64,000 nucleotides of DNA from Mycolicibacter engbaekii (GTDB lineage: Bacteria > Actinomycetota > Actinomycetes > Mycobacteriales > Mycobacteriaceae), in contig NZ_LQOT01000024.1 of the NCBI RefSeq assembly GCF_002101585.1, forward strand, positions 124,001-188,000, given 5' to 3'. The position numbers and the translations under genes were made by a program. This document shows positions 26,180 to 36,671 of the stretch, piece after piece. The notes beneath the pieces are model-generated. The model did no database searches and was not told the origin of the DNA. It saw only the letters and a list, made by a program, of their open reading frames with translations. The first letter of the stretch is position 1, and every line of letters starts with the position of its first letter.

Positions 26180-29100
26180 ATGCGACAGGCACTCCGTCCG
26201 TACATCACGACCGGCGTCGTGCTCTTCGGCGCCAGCGTCATCGCCGTCACACCGATCCAGCCGCTGCCCGTTGACGTCCAGGTGCGGGCCGTGACGCTGG
26301 CCGGGGACACGGCCAACATCATCGGGCCCTACCAGGACCTCTACGCCAACACCCTGGCCAACGTGCAAGCCATGAACCAGCAGTGGCTTGCCCAGCCGTT
26401 TCCGGTACTGCAACAGATCGTCACCAACTGGACAGGTTATCTGGAGCAGCTCAGCGCCGATCCGCAATCGATCGGTGGCGTGCTGGAGAACATCGCCAAC
26501 AACGTGCAGCAGGTGAGCAGCCTTCTGGCGACCCTGCTCCCGGTGATCGGCGCCCAGATCCTGCCGCTGCCGGCGCCGATATCGGTCGACCTCTCGGTGC
26601 CGCTGGCCATGTTGATCGCCGGTCTGGGACCGACGGTGGCCACCCTCAACGAACTGAACGGAATCATCGGCACCATCCAGGCGGCCACCGATCCGCAGGA
26701 CGTCCTCGCCGCGCTGCTGACCGCCCCGGCTCACCTGCTGAACGCCTACCTCAACGGCTCGGACAACCTCGATGTACTGGGCGTGAGCATCCCGGCGTTC
26801 AACGGGTTGCTGGTTCCCACGCAGACACTCGACACCCAGCTGCCCGTCGGAGAACTGCTGAACCAGCTGGATGGATTGCTCGGCGGCCTGGGCGCGGTGC
26901 TCAACGCCCTGGGTGGCGACGACATCGACCTGGGCGGAGTGCTCGACCATGTGCTGACCACCCCGCTACCGGGGCTGCTGGGCGACCTCGGGTTGGGCAG
27001 CATGACACTGGGCGGCCTGCTCGACGGTGTCGGCATGGGCGGTCTGGGCCTCGATCAGGTGCTGGGGACCATCGGGTTGGGGGACGTGACGCTGCCCGAC
27101 ATGCTGGGCGACCTGGGATTGGGGGGCCTGACGCTGGGCGGGCTGCTGGGTGGCGTGGGCCTGAACGGCGTGACACTGGGCGACCTGCTGGCCGACGTCG
27201 GCATGGGGGACATGACGTTGACGGGGCTGCTGGGTGGTGTGGGCCTGGGCGACACCACGTTGGCCGAACTCTTGAACGATGTCGGAGTGGGCGACACGCC
27301 ACTGTCGGAGCTGCTGGCGGATGTGGGCCTGGGCGGCGCCGGGCTGGCCGGCCTGATGGAAGACCTGGGACTGGGCGGCCTGACGCTGGTCGGCTTATTG
27401 GAAGGCATCGGGCTGGGTGACCTCACGCTGCCCGCCCTACTCGGCGGCGCCGGGCTGGGGCATATGACCCTGCCCGGGCTGCTGGACGGCGTCGGGCTGG
27501 GCACCACCACCCTGGTCGGCTTGCTGGATGGGGTGGGGCTGGGTGGTCTGGACGTCGGGGCGCTGCTGGGCGCGGTCGGGTTGGGCGGGACCACGTTGCC
27601 CGACTTGATCGAGGACCTGGGGATGGGCGACACCACGCTGACCGGGCTGTTGGACGGTGTGGGGCTCGGTGAGATGACCCTGCCCGCGCTGCTCGGCGGC
27701 GCCGGGCTGGGGCATATGACCCTGCCCGGGTTTCTGACCGGCGTCGGGTTGGGTGACACCACGCTGGTCGGCTTGCTGGATGGGGTGGGGCTGGGTGGTC
27801 TGGACGTCGGGGCGCTGCTGGGCGCGGTCGGGTTGGGCGGGACCACGTTGCCCGACCTGGTCGACGACCTGGGAATGACCGACCTGACGCTGGGCAGCCT
27901 GCTGGCAGGTCTGGGCACCGCGGACCTGACACTGGGCGGCTTGGTGGACACGTTCGACCTGACCGGCCTGAGTGTGGGCGGCCTGGTCGGCGCCGTCGGT
28001 CTGGACAACCTGGACCTCAACGGACTGCTGACCGGCATCGGATTGGGCGCCACCACGCTGCCCGGCCTGATCGGCGACCTGGGGCTGACCGATCTGACCT
28101 TGGGCGGGCTGGTCAGCGGAATCGGGGCCGGCGGCACCACCCTGCCAGAACTCTTGGGCCACATGGACATGGGTGACATCACGCTGTCCGGCCTGGTCGG
28201 CTCCCTGCTGGGCACCACGACACTGCCGGGCATGCTGACCAGCCTCGGCCTGGGCGACCAAAGCCTGGGCGGCCTGCTGGGCGATCTGGGCCTGGGCGGG
28301 ATGAGCCTGCACACGCTGTTCTACAACCTGAATATGAACGGCCTGGTCGTCAAGGACGTGCTGAACAACCTCGGGCTGGGCGACATCAGCATCGGCACCA
28401 TGATCAACAGCATGGGGTTGGGCACCATGGGCCTGCACAGCCTGGTCAACAACCTCGGCATGGGCCAGCTGACCGTAGTGGATGTGTTGAACACGGTCGG
28501 GGTCGGGCAGCAGGGCCTGGGCGGTTTGCTGCACGACTTCAACGTCACCCTGGGCGTCGGGTCGCTGTTCAATCTCTTGGGGATCGACCTCGGGCTGATC
28601 AACGACGCCCTGGATGCAGTCAACCTGAACGGTGCCATCGATTCGACCGGGGTCACCGTCGGCGGTCTGCTGAACTTTTTCGGCCTGAACGTGACGCTGA
28701 ACACCCTGTTGGGCAACATCGCCGCGCAGGGTGCCGGGGTGAGCCTGAACGGTGTCCTGCACGGGTTGGGGCTCTACAACCAGACGTTGCCCCTGATCCT
28801 GTTGAACCTGGGGTTGGGCAATTTCACTCTGGGCTGGACCGGATGGAACGGCCTGCTGCAGGTCTTGGGGCTGGAACACACGAGCGTCAACGGGCTGCTG
28901 AACGCGGTGGGCCTCGGCGACGACAACCTGGTCGGCCTGCTCAACAGCCTGGGCCTGGGCGTGAGCCTGCCGCAGCTGCTCGACAACCTGGGAATCGGAA
29001 CCTTGTCACTCAACGACGTGGTCGGCAGCCTGACGTTGGGTGCCCTGAACCTCGACGGTCTGCTGGGCGCCCTGGGTATCGACGAGGTGAACCTGGCCAA

Positions 29101-30700
29101 CCTGCTGCAAAGCCTGGTGGGCAACCTCACCTTGCCGGGTCTGGTCAACAACCTGGGGCTGGGTGAGATGACGCTGGGCGCCGTGGTGGGCAACCTGGCC
29201 ACCGGCGAACTCACTCTGGGTACCTTGCTGGGCAACCTGAACCTGAGTGACCTGACACTGGGTGGGCTGCTGGAGGACCTGCAGCTAAGCAACCTCGGCC
29301 TCGGTTCTCTGCTCGGCGGGCTGAACTTGGGCGGCCTGACGCTCCCCGGCCTGTTGGAGGGGCTGGGCCTGGAGAACCTCACCCTGGGCGCCCTGCTCAG
29401 TGACTTGGGAACCGGCAACTTCACACTGTCGGGCCTGTTGACCAATCTGGGTCTGGGTGACGCGACGCTGCCGGGGTTGTTGACCGACGTGGGTCTGGGC
29501 GACGCCACGCTGTCGGCCCTGCTGGGCGGTTTGGGCATCGGCGGCTTTTTCCTGCCGGGTTTCCTGGAGAGCCTGGGGCTGGGCGATGTCACGCTCACGG
29601 GGGTGCTCGGCAACTTGGGCGTGGGAGATCTGACGCTGGGCGAGTTGCTCAGTGGTCTGGGAACCGGCAGCTTCACACTGTCGGGCCTGTTGACCAATCT
29701 GGGTCTGGGTGACGCGACGCTGCCGGGGTTGTTGACCGACGTGGGTCTGGGCGACGCCACGCTGTCGGCCCTGCTGGGCGGTTTGGGCATCGGCGGCTTT
29801 TTCCTGCCGGGCTTCCTGGAGAGCCTGGGGCTGGGCGATGTCACGCTCACGGGGGTGCTCGGCAACTTGGGCGTGGGAGATCTGACGCTGGGCGAGTTGC
29901 TCAGTGGTCTGGGAACCGGCAGCTTCACGCTTTCGGGGTTGTTGACCAATCTGGGTCTGGGTGACGCGACGCTGCCGGGGTTGTTGACCGATGTGGGTCT
30001 GGGCGACGCCACGCTGTCGGCCCTGCTGGGCGGTTTGGGCATCGGCGGGATGTTCGTGCCCGCTCTGTTGACCGATCTGGGCCTGGGCGATATGACCCTG
30101 CCCGGTCTGCTGGGCGGCCTGGGCGTGGGCGATCTGACGCTCGGTGAGCTGTTGACCAACCTGGGCACCGGCGGCTTCACCCTGCCGGGGCTGTTGGATG
30201 CGCTGGATCTGGCCGATGTCACATTGCCCGGGTTGCTGGCCGATCTGGGCATGGACGACCTGACGCTCGGTGGGCTGTTCGACGGCCTCGGGCTGGGCGG
30301 CCTGAACCTGCCCGCGTTGCTCGGCGACGTCGGGCTGGGGGAGATGACGCTGCCGGACCTGCTGGGCAGCGTGGGGCTGGGAAACATGACCCTGGGCGGT
30401 CTGCTCGGCGGCCTGGGCACCTGGGACCTGGGGCTGGGTGCGCTGCTGGGCGATCTGACCGACAACCTGAACCTGGACGGACTGTTGGACGGCCTGGGGC
30501 TGAGCGACTTCGACGCCTTCACACTCGACGGCGGGTGGTTCGGCGGGCTGATGCCCCTGCTGTTCAACGACCTGCCGCAACAGATCGCCGAGCTACTGGG
30601 CGCACCGGCTGCCGGCGCTGCCGATGCCACCGAATTCGCCTCGGGCGCAGCGGCCGACCTGTGGGCCGGCCTGCTCCCGGAGTTCGCCGGAGCCTTCTGA
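26180..30700 (+). CDS. Giant exported protein built of 14-residue Leu/Gly repeats
   Basis: The 1506-residue product starts MRQALRPYITTGVVLFGASV, a hydrophobic N-terminus seen on many exported mycobacterial proteins, then a non-repetitive region to about residue 250. From there to about 1440 it is almost wholly tandem 14-residue units with consensus G-L-G-D-x-T-L-x-x-L-L-x-x-L, interrupted near residues 790-960 by more Asn-rich degenerate units. The C-terminus (QQIAELLGAPAAGA onward) is Ala-rich and unique. There is no PE, PPE or PGRS motif. The regular Gly/Leu/Asp spacing suggests a solenoid or beta-roll surface protein, an inference. Exact 84-residue higher-order repeats occur twice. The function is unknown. 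Confidence 0.85.
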   Translation: MRQALRPYITTGVVLFGASVIAVTPIQPLPVDVQVRAVTLAGDTANIIGPYQDLYANTLANVQAMNQQWLAQPFPVLQQIVTNWTGYLEQLSADPQSIGGVLENIANNVQQVSSLLATLLPVIGAQILPLPAPISVDLSVPLAMLIAGLGPTVATLNELNGIIGTIQAATDPQDVLAALLTAPAHLLNAYLNGSDNLDVLGVSIPAFNGLLVPTQTLDTQLPVGELLNQLDGLLGGLGAVLNALGGDDIDLGGVLDHVLTTPLPGLLGDLGLGSMTLGGLLDGVGMGGLGLDQVLGTIGLGDVTLPDMLGDLGLGGLTLGGLLGGVGLNGVTLGDLLADVGMGDMTLTGLLGGVGLGDTTLAELLNDVGVGDTPLSELLADVGLGGAGLAGLMEDLGLGGLTLVGLLEGIGLGDLTLPALLGGAGLGHMTLPGLLDGVGLGTTTLVGLLDGVGLGGLDVGALLGAVGLGGTTLPDLIEDLGMGDTTLTGLLDGVGLGEMTLPALLGGAGLGHMTLPGFLTGVGLGDTTLVGLLDGVGLGGLDVGALLGAVGLGGTTLPDLVDDLGMTDLTLGSLLAGLGTADLTLGGLVDTFDLTGLSVGGLVGAVGLDNLDLNGLLTGIGLGATTLPGLIGDLGLTDLTLGGLVSGIGAGGTTLPELLGHMDMGDITLSGLVGSLLGTTTLPGMLTSLGLGDQSLGGLLGDLGLGGMSLHTLFYNLNMNGLVVKDVLNNLGLGDISIGTMINSMGLGTMGLHSLVNNLGMGQLTVVDVLNTVGVGQQGLGGLLHDFNVTLGVGSLFNLLGIDLGLINDALDAVNLNGAIDSTGVTVGGLLNFFGLNVTLNTLLGNIAAQGAGVSLNGVLHGLGLYNQTLPLILLNLGLGNFTLGWTGWNGLLQVLGLEHTSVNGLLNAVGLGDDNLVGLLNSLGLGVSLPQLLDNLGIGTLSLNDVVGSLTLGALNLDGLLGALGIDEVNLANLLQSLVGNLTLPGLVNNLGLGEMTLGAVVGNLATGELTLGTLLGNLNLSDLTLGGLLEDLQLSNLGLGSLLGGLNLGGLTLPGLLEGLGLENLTLGALLSDLGTGNFTLSGLLTNLGLGDATLPGLLTDVGLGDATLSALLGGLGIGGFFLPGFLESLGLGDVTLTGVLGNLGVGDLTLGELLSGLGTGSFTLSGLLTNLGLGDATLPGLLTDVGLGDATLSALLGGLGIGGFFLPGFLESLGLGDVTLTGVLGNLGVGDLTLGELLSGLGTGSFTLSGLLTNLGLGDATLPGLLTDVGLGDATLSALLGGLGIGGMFVPALLTDLGLGDMTLPGLLGGLGVGDLTLGELLTNLGTGGFTLPGLLDALDLADVTLPGLLADLGMDDLTLGGLFDGLGLGGLNLPALLGDVGLGEMTLPDLLGSVGLGNMTLGGLLGGLGTWDLGLGALLGDLTDNLNLDGLLDGLGLSDFDAFTLDGGWFGGLMPLLFNDLPQQIAELLGAPAAGAADATEFASGAAADLWAGLLPEFAGAF
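27411..27870 (+). repeat. Higher-order 252-bp tandem repeat, block 1
   Basis: Six 14-residue units (84 residues, 252 bp) are duplicated in tandem. The string CTCGGCGGCGCCGGGCTGGG appears at 27440 and again at 27692, and the segment encoding LLDGVGLGGLDVGALLGAVG is repeated at the same offset. The copies have diverged at several positions, so this duplication appears older than block 2. Confidence 0.85.
29411..30049 (+). repeat. Higher-order 252-bp tandem repeat, block 2, two full copies and a partial third
   Basis: Copy 1 (29411-29662) and copy 2 (29663-29914) differ at only two bases that I can see, in GGCAAC/GGCAGC and GGTTTC/GGCTTC. A third copy continues to about 30049 before diverging. 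Each copy encodes six 14-residue units (84 residues), so any gain or loss of a copy keeps the frame. The near-identity indicates recent duplication or gene conversion. Confidence 0.9.
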
Positions 30701-30731
30701 GTGCGGCGGGCGTCGCCCGCCCGCGACGCGG

Positions 30732-30751
30732 GCAGGGCCAGAAGTCCCGAG
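30732..30751. promoter_or_regulatory. Candidate DevR (DosR) box upstream of the nitroreductase gene
   Basis: GCAGGGCCAGAAGTCCCGAG matches 13 of 20 positions of the published consensus TTSGGGACTWWAGTCCCSAA, including the whole right half-site AAGTCCCGA. It lies about 130 bases before the acg-like start codon. The devRS genes are next door, which raises the prior, but the left half is weak. Confidence 0.4.
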
Positions 30752-30879
30752 TCCACCGCCAAGCTGCGGGTCTTCATGCCCTGTTCGGAAGCCGGGGCCC
30801 CGGGGGATCGTGAACAGGCAGGTCCCGGTGCGCAGCGGGAATCGGGGTCCGGGGCCGCCGCGAAGGAAGGGGCCGGCCC

Positions 30880-31929
30880 GTGGATGAACTGCCCGTGCGT
30901 GATCCCGGCGCCGCGGTGGTCGGGGACCTGATCCGCACCGCCTTGTTGCTGGCCGCCCGCGCACCGTCGGTGCACAACTCCCAGCCGTGGCGCTGGCGCG
31001 TCGAGTCCACCCCGGCAGCGCCGCAGCTTCATCTGTTCGTCGAACCGGACCTGCACCTGCCCAGTGTCGACCCCGACGGCCGGGGAATGATTCTGAGCTG
31101 CGGTGCGGCCCTGCACCATTGTGTGGTCGCGTTCGCTGCGCTGGGGCAGCAGGTCAAGGTGCATCGGCTGCCCGACGCGCAACGCCCCGACCACCTGGCG
31201 GCGATCGAGCTGGTTGCCGGCGGTCTGCGACCGGGGGTCGCGCAAGTCGACGTCGCGCTGGCGGCGGCGATCCCGCGACGGCGCACGGATCGTCGTTGCT
31301 ACAGCGGCTGGCCGGTGGCTGCCGCCGACATCGCCTTGATGGGGGCACGTGCGGCCCGGTCGGGCGTGATGCTGCGCCGGGTCGACGCCCTGGATCGGCT
31401 GAACGCGGTGGTCGCCCGCGCGGTGTTCGAGCATCGCACCAACTATGAGTACGTCGCCGAACTGGCGACCTGGAGTGGGCGCTACGGATCGGTGGCGGGG
31501 GTTCCGGCGCGCAGCGTCCCGGTGCCCGATACCGACGCCCCGATCCCCGGCCGGTTCTTCGCCGGTCCGGCACTGGCGCAGCCGCCCGGCGCGGAGGCGG
31601 CCGAAGATCGCGCCGTGATGCTGGCGCTGGGCACCGAGGCCGACGATCGGCTGGCGCAGCTGCGCGCCGGTGAGGCCACCAGCGTGGTCCTGCTGACCGC
31701 GACGGCGCTGGGGCTGGCCAGCTGCCCGGTCACCGAACCGCTGGAGATCGCCGAAACCCGGGCCGCGGTGCGCCGAGACGTGTTCGGAACCAGTGGCTAC
31801 CCGCAGATGCTGCTGCGGGTGGGCTGGGCTCCGATCAACGCCGATCCACTGCCGGCCACCCCGCGGCGGAGCCTGAACGACACGGTGCAATGGCAGCCCC
31901 CGCCGGAAGCGGGCCTGCCGCGCGACTGA
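30880..31929 (+). CDS. Acg-family nitroreductase-like protein (DosR-regulon type)
   Basis: The 349-residue product resembles the Acg family (Rv2032, Rv3127, Rv3131), flavin-fold proteins induced in dormancy. The N-terminal segment LLLAARAPSVHNSQPWRWRV is the family hallmark. A second nitroreductase-like half follows (AAIPRRRTDRRCYSGWPV, about residues 126-143), and near the C-terminus come LTATALGLASCPVTEPLEI and GYPQMLLRVGWAP. Family members may bind or sequester FMN rather than reduce nitro compounds; enzymatic activity is uncertain. A GAAGGAAGGGG Shine-Dalgarno sequence precedes the GTG. It converges on devS with adjacent stop codons. Confidence 0.87.
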   Translation: MDELPVRDPGAAVVGDLIRTALLLAARAPSVHNSQPWRWRVESTPAAPQLHLFVEPDLHLPSVDPDGRGMILSCGAALHHCVVAFAALGQQVKVHRLPDAQRPDHLAAIELVAGGLRPGVAQVDVALAAAIPRRRTDRRCYSGWPVAAADIALMGARAARSGVMLRRVDALDRLNAVVARAVFEHRTNYEYVAELATWSGRYGSVAGVPARSVPVPDTDAPIPGRFFAGPALAQPPGAEAAEDRAVMLALGTEADDRLAQLRAGEATSVVLLTATALGLASCPVTEPLEIAETRAAVRRDVFGTSGYPQMLLRVGWAPINADPLPATPRRSLNDTVQWQPPPEAGLPRD

Positions 31930-34270
<2,341 letters not shown>

Positions 34271-34347
34271 ATCGCGTCCTCTCGCCCGAAGCCGCCGTCG
34301 CGGCACGCGCAGCCACAAACCACGCTAGCGGCGGCACCCGCGGATAC

Positions 34348-34367
34348 CCAGGGTACAAAGCCCCGAT
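34348..34367. promoter_or_regulatory. Weak DevR box between devR and the SDR gene
   Basis: CCAGGGTACAAAGCCCCGAT matches 12 of 20 positions of the DosR-box consensus (GGG on the left, AAAG-CCCGA on the right). It is 78 bases upstream of devR and 72 bases upstream of the divergent SDR gene, so it could mediate autoregulation. The match alone is weak. Confidence 0.3.
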
Positions 34368-34438
34368 CCGTCGGCTGCCCTCTTCTGGCTGCGTGAACTA
34401 CGCTTCATGCGCGTCGGCCCACATACGAGGAGATCCCA

Positions 34439-35209
34439 GTGGACAGGTCTGCCCTCAACGCGTTGTTCGACCTCACCGGACGCACCGCCATCGTGACGGG
34501 CGGGACCCGCGGCATCGGTCTTGCGCTGGCGCACGGCCTGGCCGCGGCCGGCGCCAATGTGGTGGTGGCCAGCCGCAAGAGCGAAGCGTGCGAACGTGCC
34601 GCCGAGCAACTGCGGCAGGCCGGTGCCGAGGCCATCGGGGTGCCCACCCACCTCGGCGACGTCGATGCGATCGCACGTCTGGTCGATGCCACCGTCGAGC
34701 GGTTCGGCGGGGTGGACATCGTGATCAACAACGCCGCCAATGCGCTCGCGCTGCCGTTGGGCGAGATCACCCCGGAGGCATTGAGCAAGTCATTCGCGGT
34801 CAACCTGCAAGGGCCGGTGTTTCTGGTTCAGGCGGCGCTGCCGCATCTTCGCAAGAGCGAGCACGCCGCAGTCGTGAACGTGGTGTCGGCAGGCGCCTTC
34901 GTCTACTCGCCGGCCACCTCGATGTACTCGGCCGCCAAGGCCGCACTCGTGTCCTTCACCCGCTCGATGGCGGCCGAGCTCGCCTCGTCGCGGATCCGGG
35001 TCAACGCGATCGCCCCCGGCCCGGTCGACACGGATATGGTGCGCAACAACCCGCCGGAGTTCATCGCAGCGCTGCGCGATTCGACCCTGCTGCGGCGCAT
35101 TGCCGATCCCGATGAAATGGTCGGTCCGGTCATGCTTCTGGTCTCCGATGCCGGCAGCTATATCACCGGTCAGACGATCCACGCCGACGGCGGGATGGTG
35201 GCTCGCTAA
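34439..35209 (+). CDS. Short-chain dehydrogenase/reductase (FabG-like)
   Basis: This 256-residue classical SDR has the cofactor motif VTGGTRGIGLALA at about residues 18-30, the NNAANAL segment, catalytic Ser in VVSAGAF and the catalytic YSAAKAAL (Tyr-x3-Lys), and C-terminal GQTIHADGGMVAR. Such enzymes use NAD(P)H to reduce ketoacyl groups, alcohols or similar substrates; the substrate is not indicated. A GAGGAG Shine-Dalgarno sequence precedes the GTG start. It is divergent from devR, and its TAA overlaps the slipin stop on the opposite strand. Confidence 0.9.
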   Translation: MDRSALNALFDLTGRTAIVTGGTRGIGLALAHGLAAAGANVVVASRKSEACERAAEQLRQAGAEAIGVPTHLGDVDAIARLVDATVERFGGVDIVINNAANALALPLGEITPEALSKSFAVNLQGPVFLVQAALPHLRKSEHAAVVNVVSAGAFVYSPATSMYSAAKAALVSFTRSMAAELASSRIRVNAIAPGPVDTDMVRNNPPEFIAALRDSTLLRRIADPDEMVGPVMLLVSDAGSYITGQTIHADGGMVAR

Positions 35210-36033
35210 GCCGGCGGAGGTCTGCGGCCCTCGTGATTGGGCTGTGACGGGGCCCGCAGGTCGCGCTGGTGATCCGCACTGCGGGAGTGCAGGAACGGGG
35301 TGATGATGTCCACCGGGAGTGGAAAGACCACCGTGGAGTTCTGGTCGGCGCCCAGCTCCAAAAGGGTTTGCAGATAACGCAATTGCAGCGATGCTGGATT
35401 CTGGGACAGCCTCTCGGCGGCCTGGCTCAGTTCTTCGGAGGCCTGGAGCTCGCCGCGGGCGTTGATCACCTTCGCGCGGCGTTCGCGCTCAGCCTCGGCC
35501 TCGCGGGCCATCGCCCGTTGCATCGACTCGGGGATCTCCACGTCCTTGATCTCGACCACCCGTACCTGCACTCCCCACGGCTCGGTCTGTTTGTCGATGA
35601 TCGTGCGCAGGTCGGCGTTGAGATCGTCGCGGTGCGCCAGCAAGGTGTCCAGGTCCGCTCGGCCCAACAACGAGCGCAGTGTGGTCTGAGCGATCTGGGA
35701 GGTGGCCACGGCGTAGTTCTCCACTTCCATGATCGCCTTGAGCGGGTCGGTGACCTGAAACATCACCACGGCATTCACCCGCGCCGGAACATTGTCGCGG
35801 GTTATCACCTCCTGTGGCGGAATGGTCAGCGTCACCACGCGCTGGTCTACCCGAATCATTTTGTCCACCAGCGGGATGAGGAACTTCAGTCCCGGCTGGT
35901 ACAGGGGCCGGGCATGACCCATTCGGAACACCACGCCGCGTTCGTACTCCCGCACCACGTTCAGCGCGAAAAATGCCAGCACGGTCACCGCCACGACGCC
36001 CAGCACCAGCGCGGTGATCACTCCTTCGCTCAT
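35206..36033 (-). CDS. Slipin / stomatin-like (SPFH) membrane protein
   Basis: The 275-residue protein has one N-terminal membrane segment (ALVLGVVAVTVLAFFALNVV, residues 8-27) and an SPFH domain: REYERGVVFRMG, PLVDKMIRVDQRVVTLTIPP, QEVITRDNVPARVNAVVMF, RADLDTLLAHRDDLNADLR and WGVQVRVVEIKDVEIPESM, then an Ala/Glu/Arg coiled coil. Slipins form membrane scaffolds and often pair with an NfeD protease-like partner. No NfeD is present here; instead the gene overlaps the zinc-ribbon membrane protein and follows norZ. It may organise or protect the NO-reductase membrane complex, an inference from the operon. Confidence 0.92.
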   Translation of the reverse strand: MSEGVITALVLGVVAVTVLAFFALNVVREYERGVVFRMGHARPLYQPGLKFLIPLVDKMIRVDQRVVTLTIPPQEVITRDNVPARVNAVVMFQVTDPLKAIMEVENYAVATSQIAQTTLRSLLGRADLDTLLAHRDDLNADLRTIIDKQTEPWGVQVRVVEIKDVEIPESMQRAMAREAEAERERRAKVINARGELQASEELSQAAERLSQNPASLQLRYLQTLLELGADQNSTVVFPLPVDIITPFLHSRSADHQRDLRAPSQPNHEGRRPPPA

Positions 36034-36671
36034 TTCACCGGCCGTTTCGCCGACGCCGGGGCGGAGAAGCCGCCCCACCGGGTGGAGTATCGGTCGATCG
36101 CGGCCTCGACCTTCGCCGCCGTCAGTGCCTGATCGGCCCCCGTTGGGTCGCCGGGCGCGTTGCTGGGCGTGTTCCACAGATGGCGCACCAGGGGAAAGCC
36201 GCCGGCCGCCACCACCGCGACCGCGGCGGTGAGCACCAGAACGTCGGCGGCGGAATGGTTCACAATCAGCGTCGCCAACGGCAGAATGATGCCGAAACCG
36301 GCTACCGCACAAGCGATGCCCCGGTGGAAGCGGCCGGTTTCCGAATGCGGCCAGGGGTCGACGGCTCGGCTGATCTCCCTGCCGTGGGGTGAGGTGGTGC
36401 ACGTGTGTTTGACCGGACAGGCGTTGCAGATCGACGGCGTCGCGCGGTACCGCATCACGCGATTGTCGGGGTCGAACGTGGTGGGCCACAGCCACTGATC
36501 CTCGGGACATTTCCACGCGTCGTGGTCTTGGTGGTAGACGAACTTGCCGGTGCGCCACTGTGCCGCCCGGTCGGAGGTCCGCTGGGCCAACCGGTCGAAG
36601 CCCCAGGCGAAGGACAGCAGCAGCAGCGCGTAGCCGGCCACCAGCCACACCCAGGCCGCCGGCCCCGTCAC
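36030..36671 (-). CDS. Membrane protein with a four-cysteine zinc ribbon, coupled to norZ and slipin
   Basis: The 213-residue product has three predicted membrane segments (residues about 6-25, 117-137 and 140-163). Between the first and second lies a cytoplasmic or exposed domain with Cys55, Cys82, Cys85 and Cys91. The cysteine region (KCPEDQWLWP, then RYRATPSICNACPVKHTCTT with SPHGREISR) closely resembles the zinc ribbon preceding the DDE domain of IS1182-type transposases, yet no transposase core is present. Start GTG and stop TGA both overlap the neighbouring genes by four bases, so expression is coupled to norZ and slipin. I know no described function; an electron-transfer, metal or assembly role for the NO reductase is possible. 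Confidence 0.8.
   Translation of the reverse strand: MTGPAAWVWLVAGYALLLLSFAWGFDRLAQRTSDRAAQWRTGKFVYHQDHDAWKCPEDQWLWPTTFDPDNRVMRYRATPSICNACPVKHTCTTSPHGREISRAVDPWPHSETGRFHRGIACAVAGFGIILPLATLIVNHSAADVLVLTAAVAVVAAGGFPLVRHLWNTPSNAPGDPTGADQALTAAKVEAAIDRYSTRWGGFSAPASAKRPVK

Noticed and set aside
26180..30700. Regular 42-bp spacing that could be mistaken for a CRISPR or minisatellite array
   Set aside because: The period is in frame and encodes 14-residue units throughout; units vary and no unique spacers alternate with identical repeats.
26180..30700. Assignment of the repeat protein to PPE-MPTR or PE-PGRS
   Set aside because: The N-terminus lacks PE or PPE motifs and the repeat is GLGDxTLxxLL rather than NxGxGNxG or GGAGGX.
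28774..31890. 1038-codon open frame on the minus strand opposite the repeat protein and acg-like gene
   Set aside because: It mirrors the biased codons of the Leu/Gly repeats, runs into a second real gene, and its translation is a low-complexity Pro/Ser/Arg string with no domain.
36030..36671. Transposase fragment / insertion-sequence remnant
   Set aside because: The frame is intact, has membrane helices and overlaps both neighbours exactly; there are no terminal inverted repeats or DDE residues.
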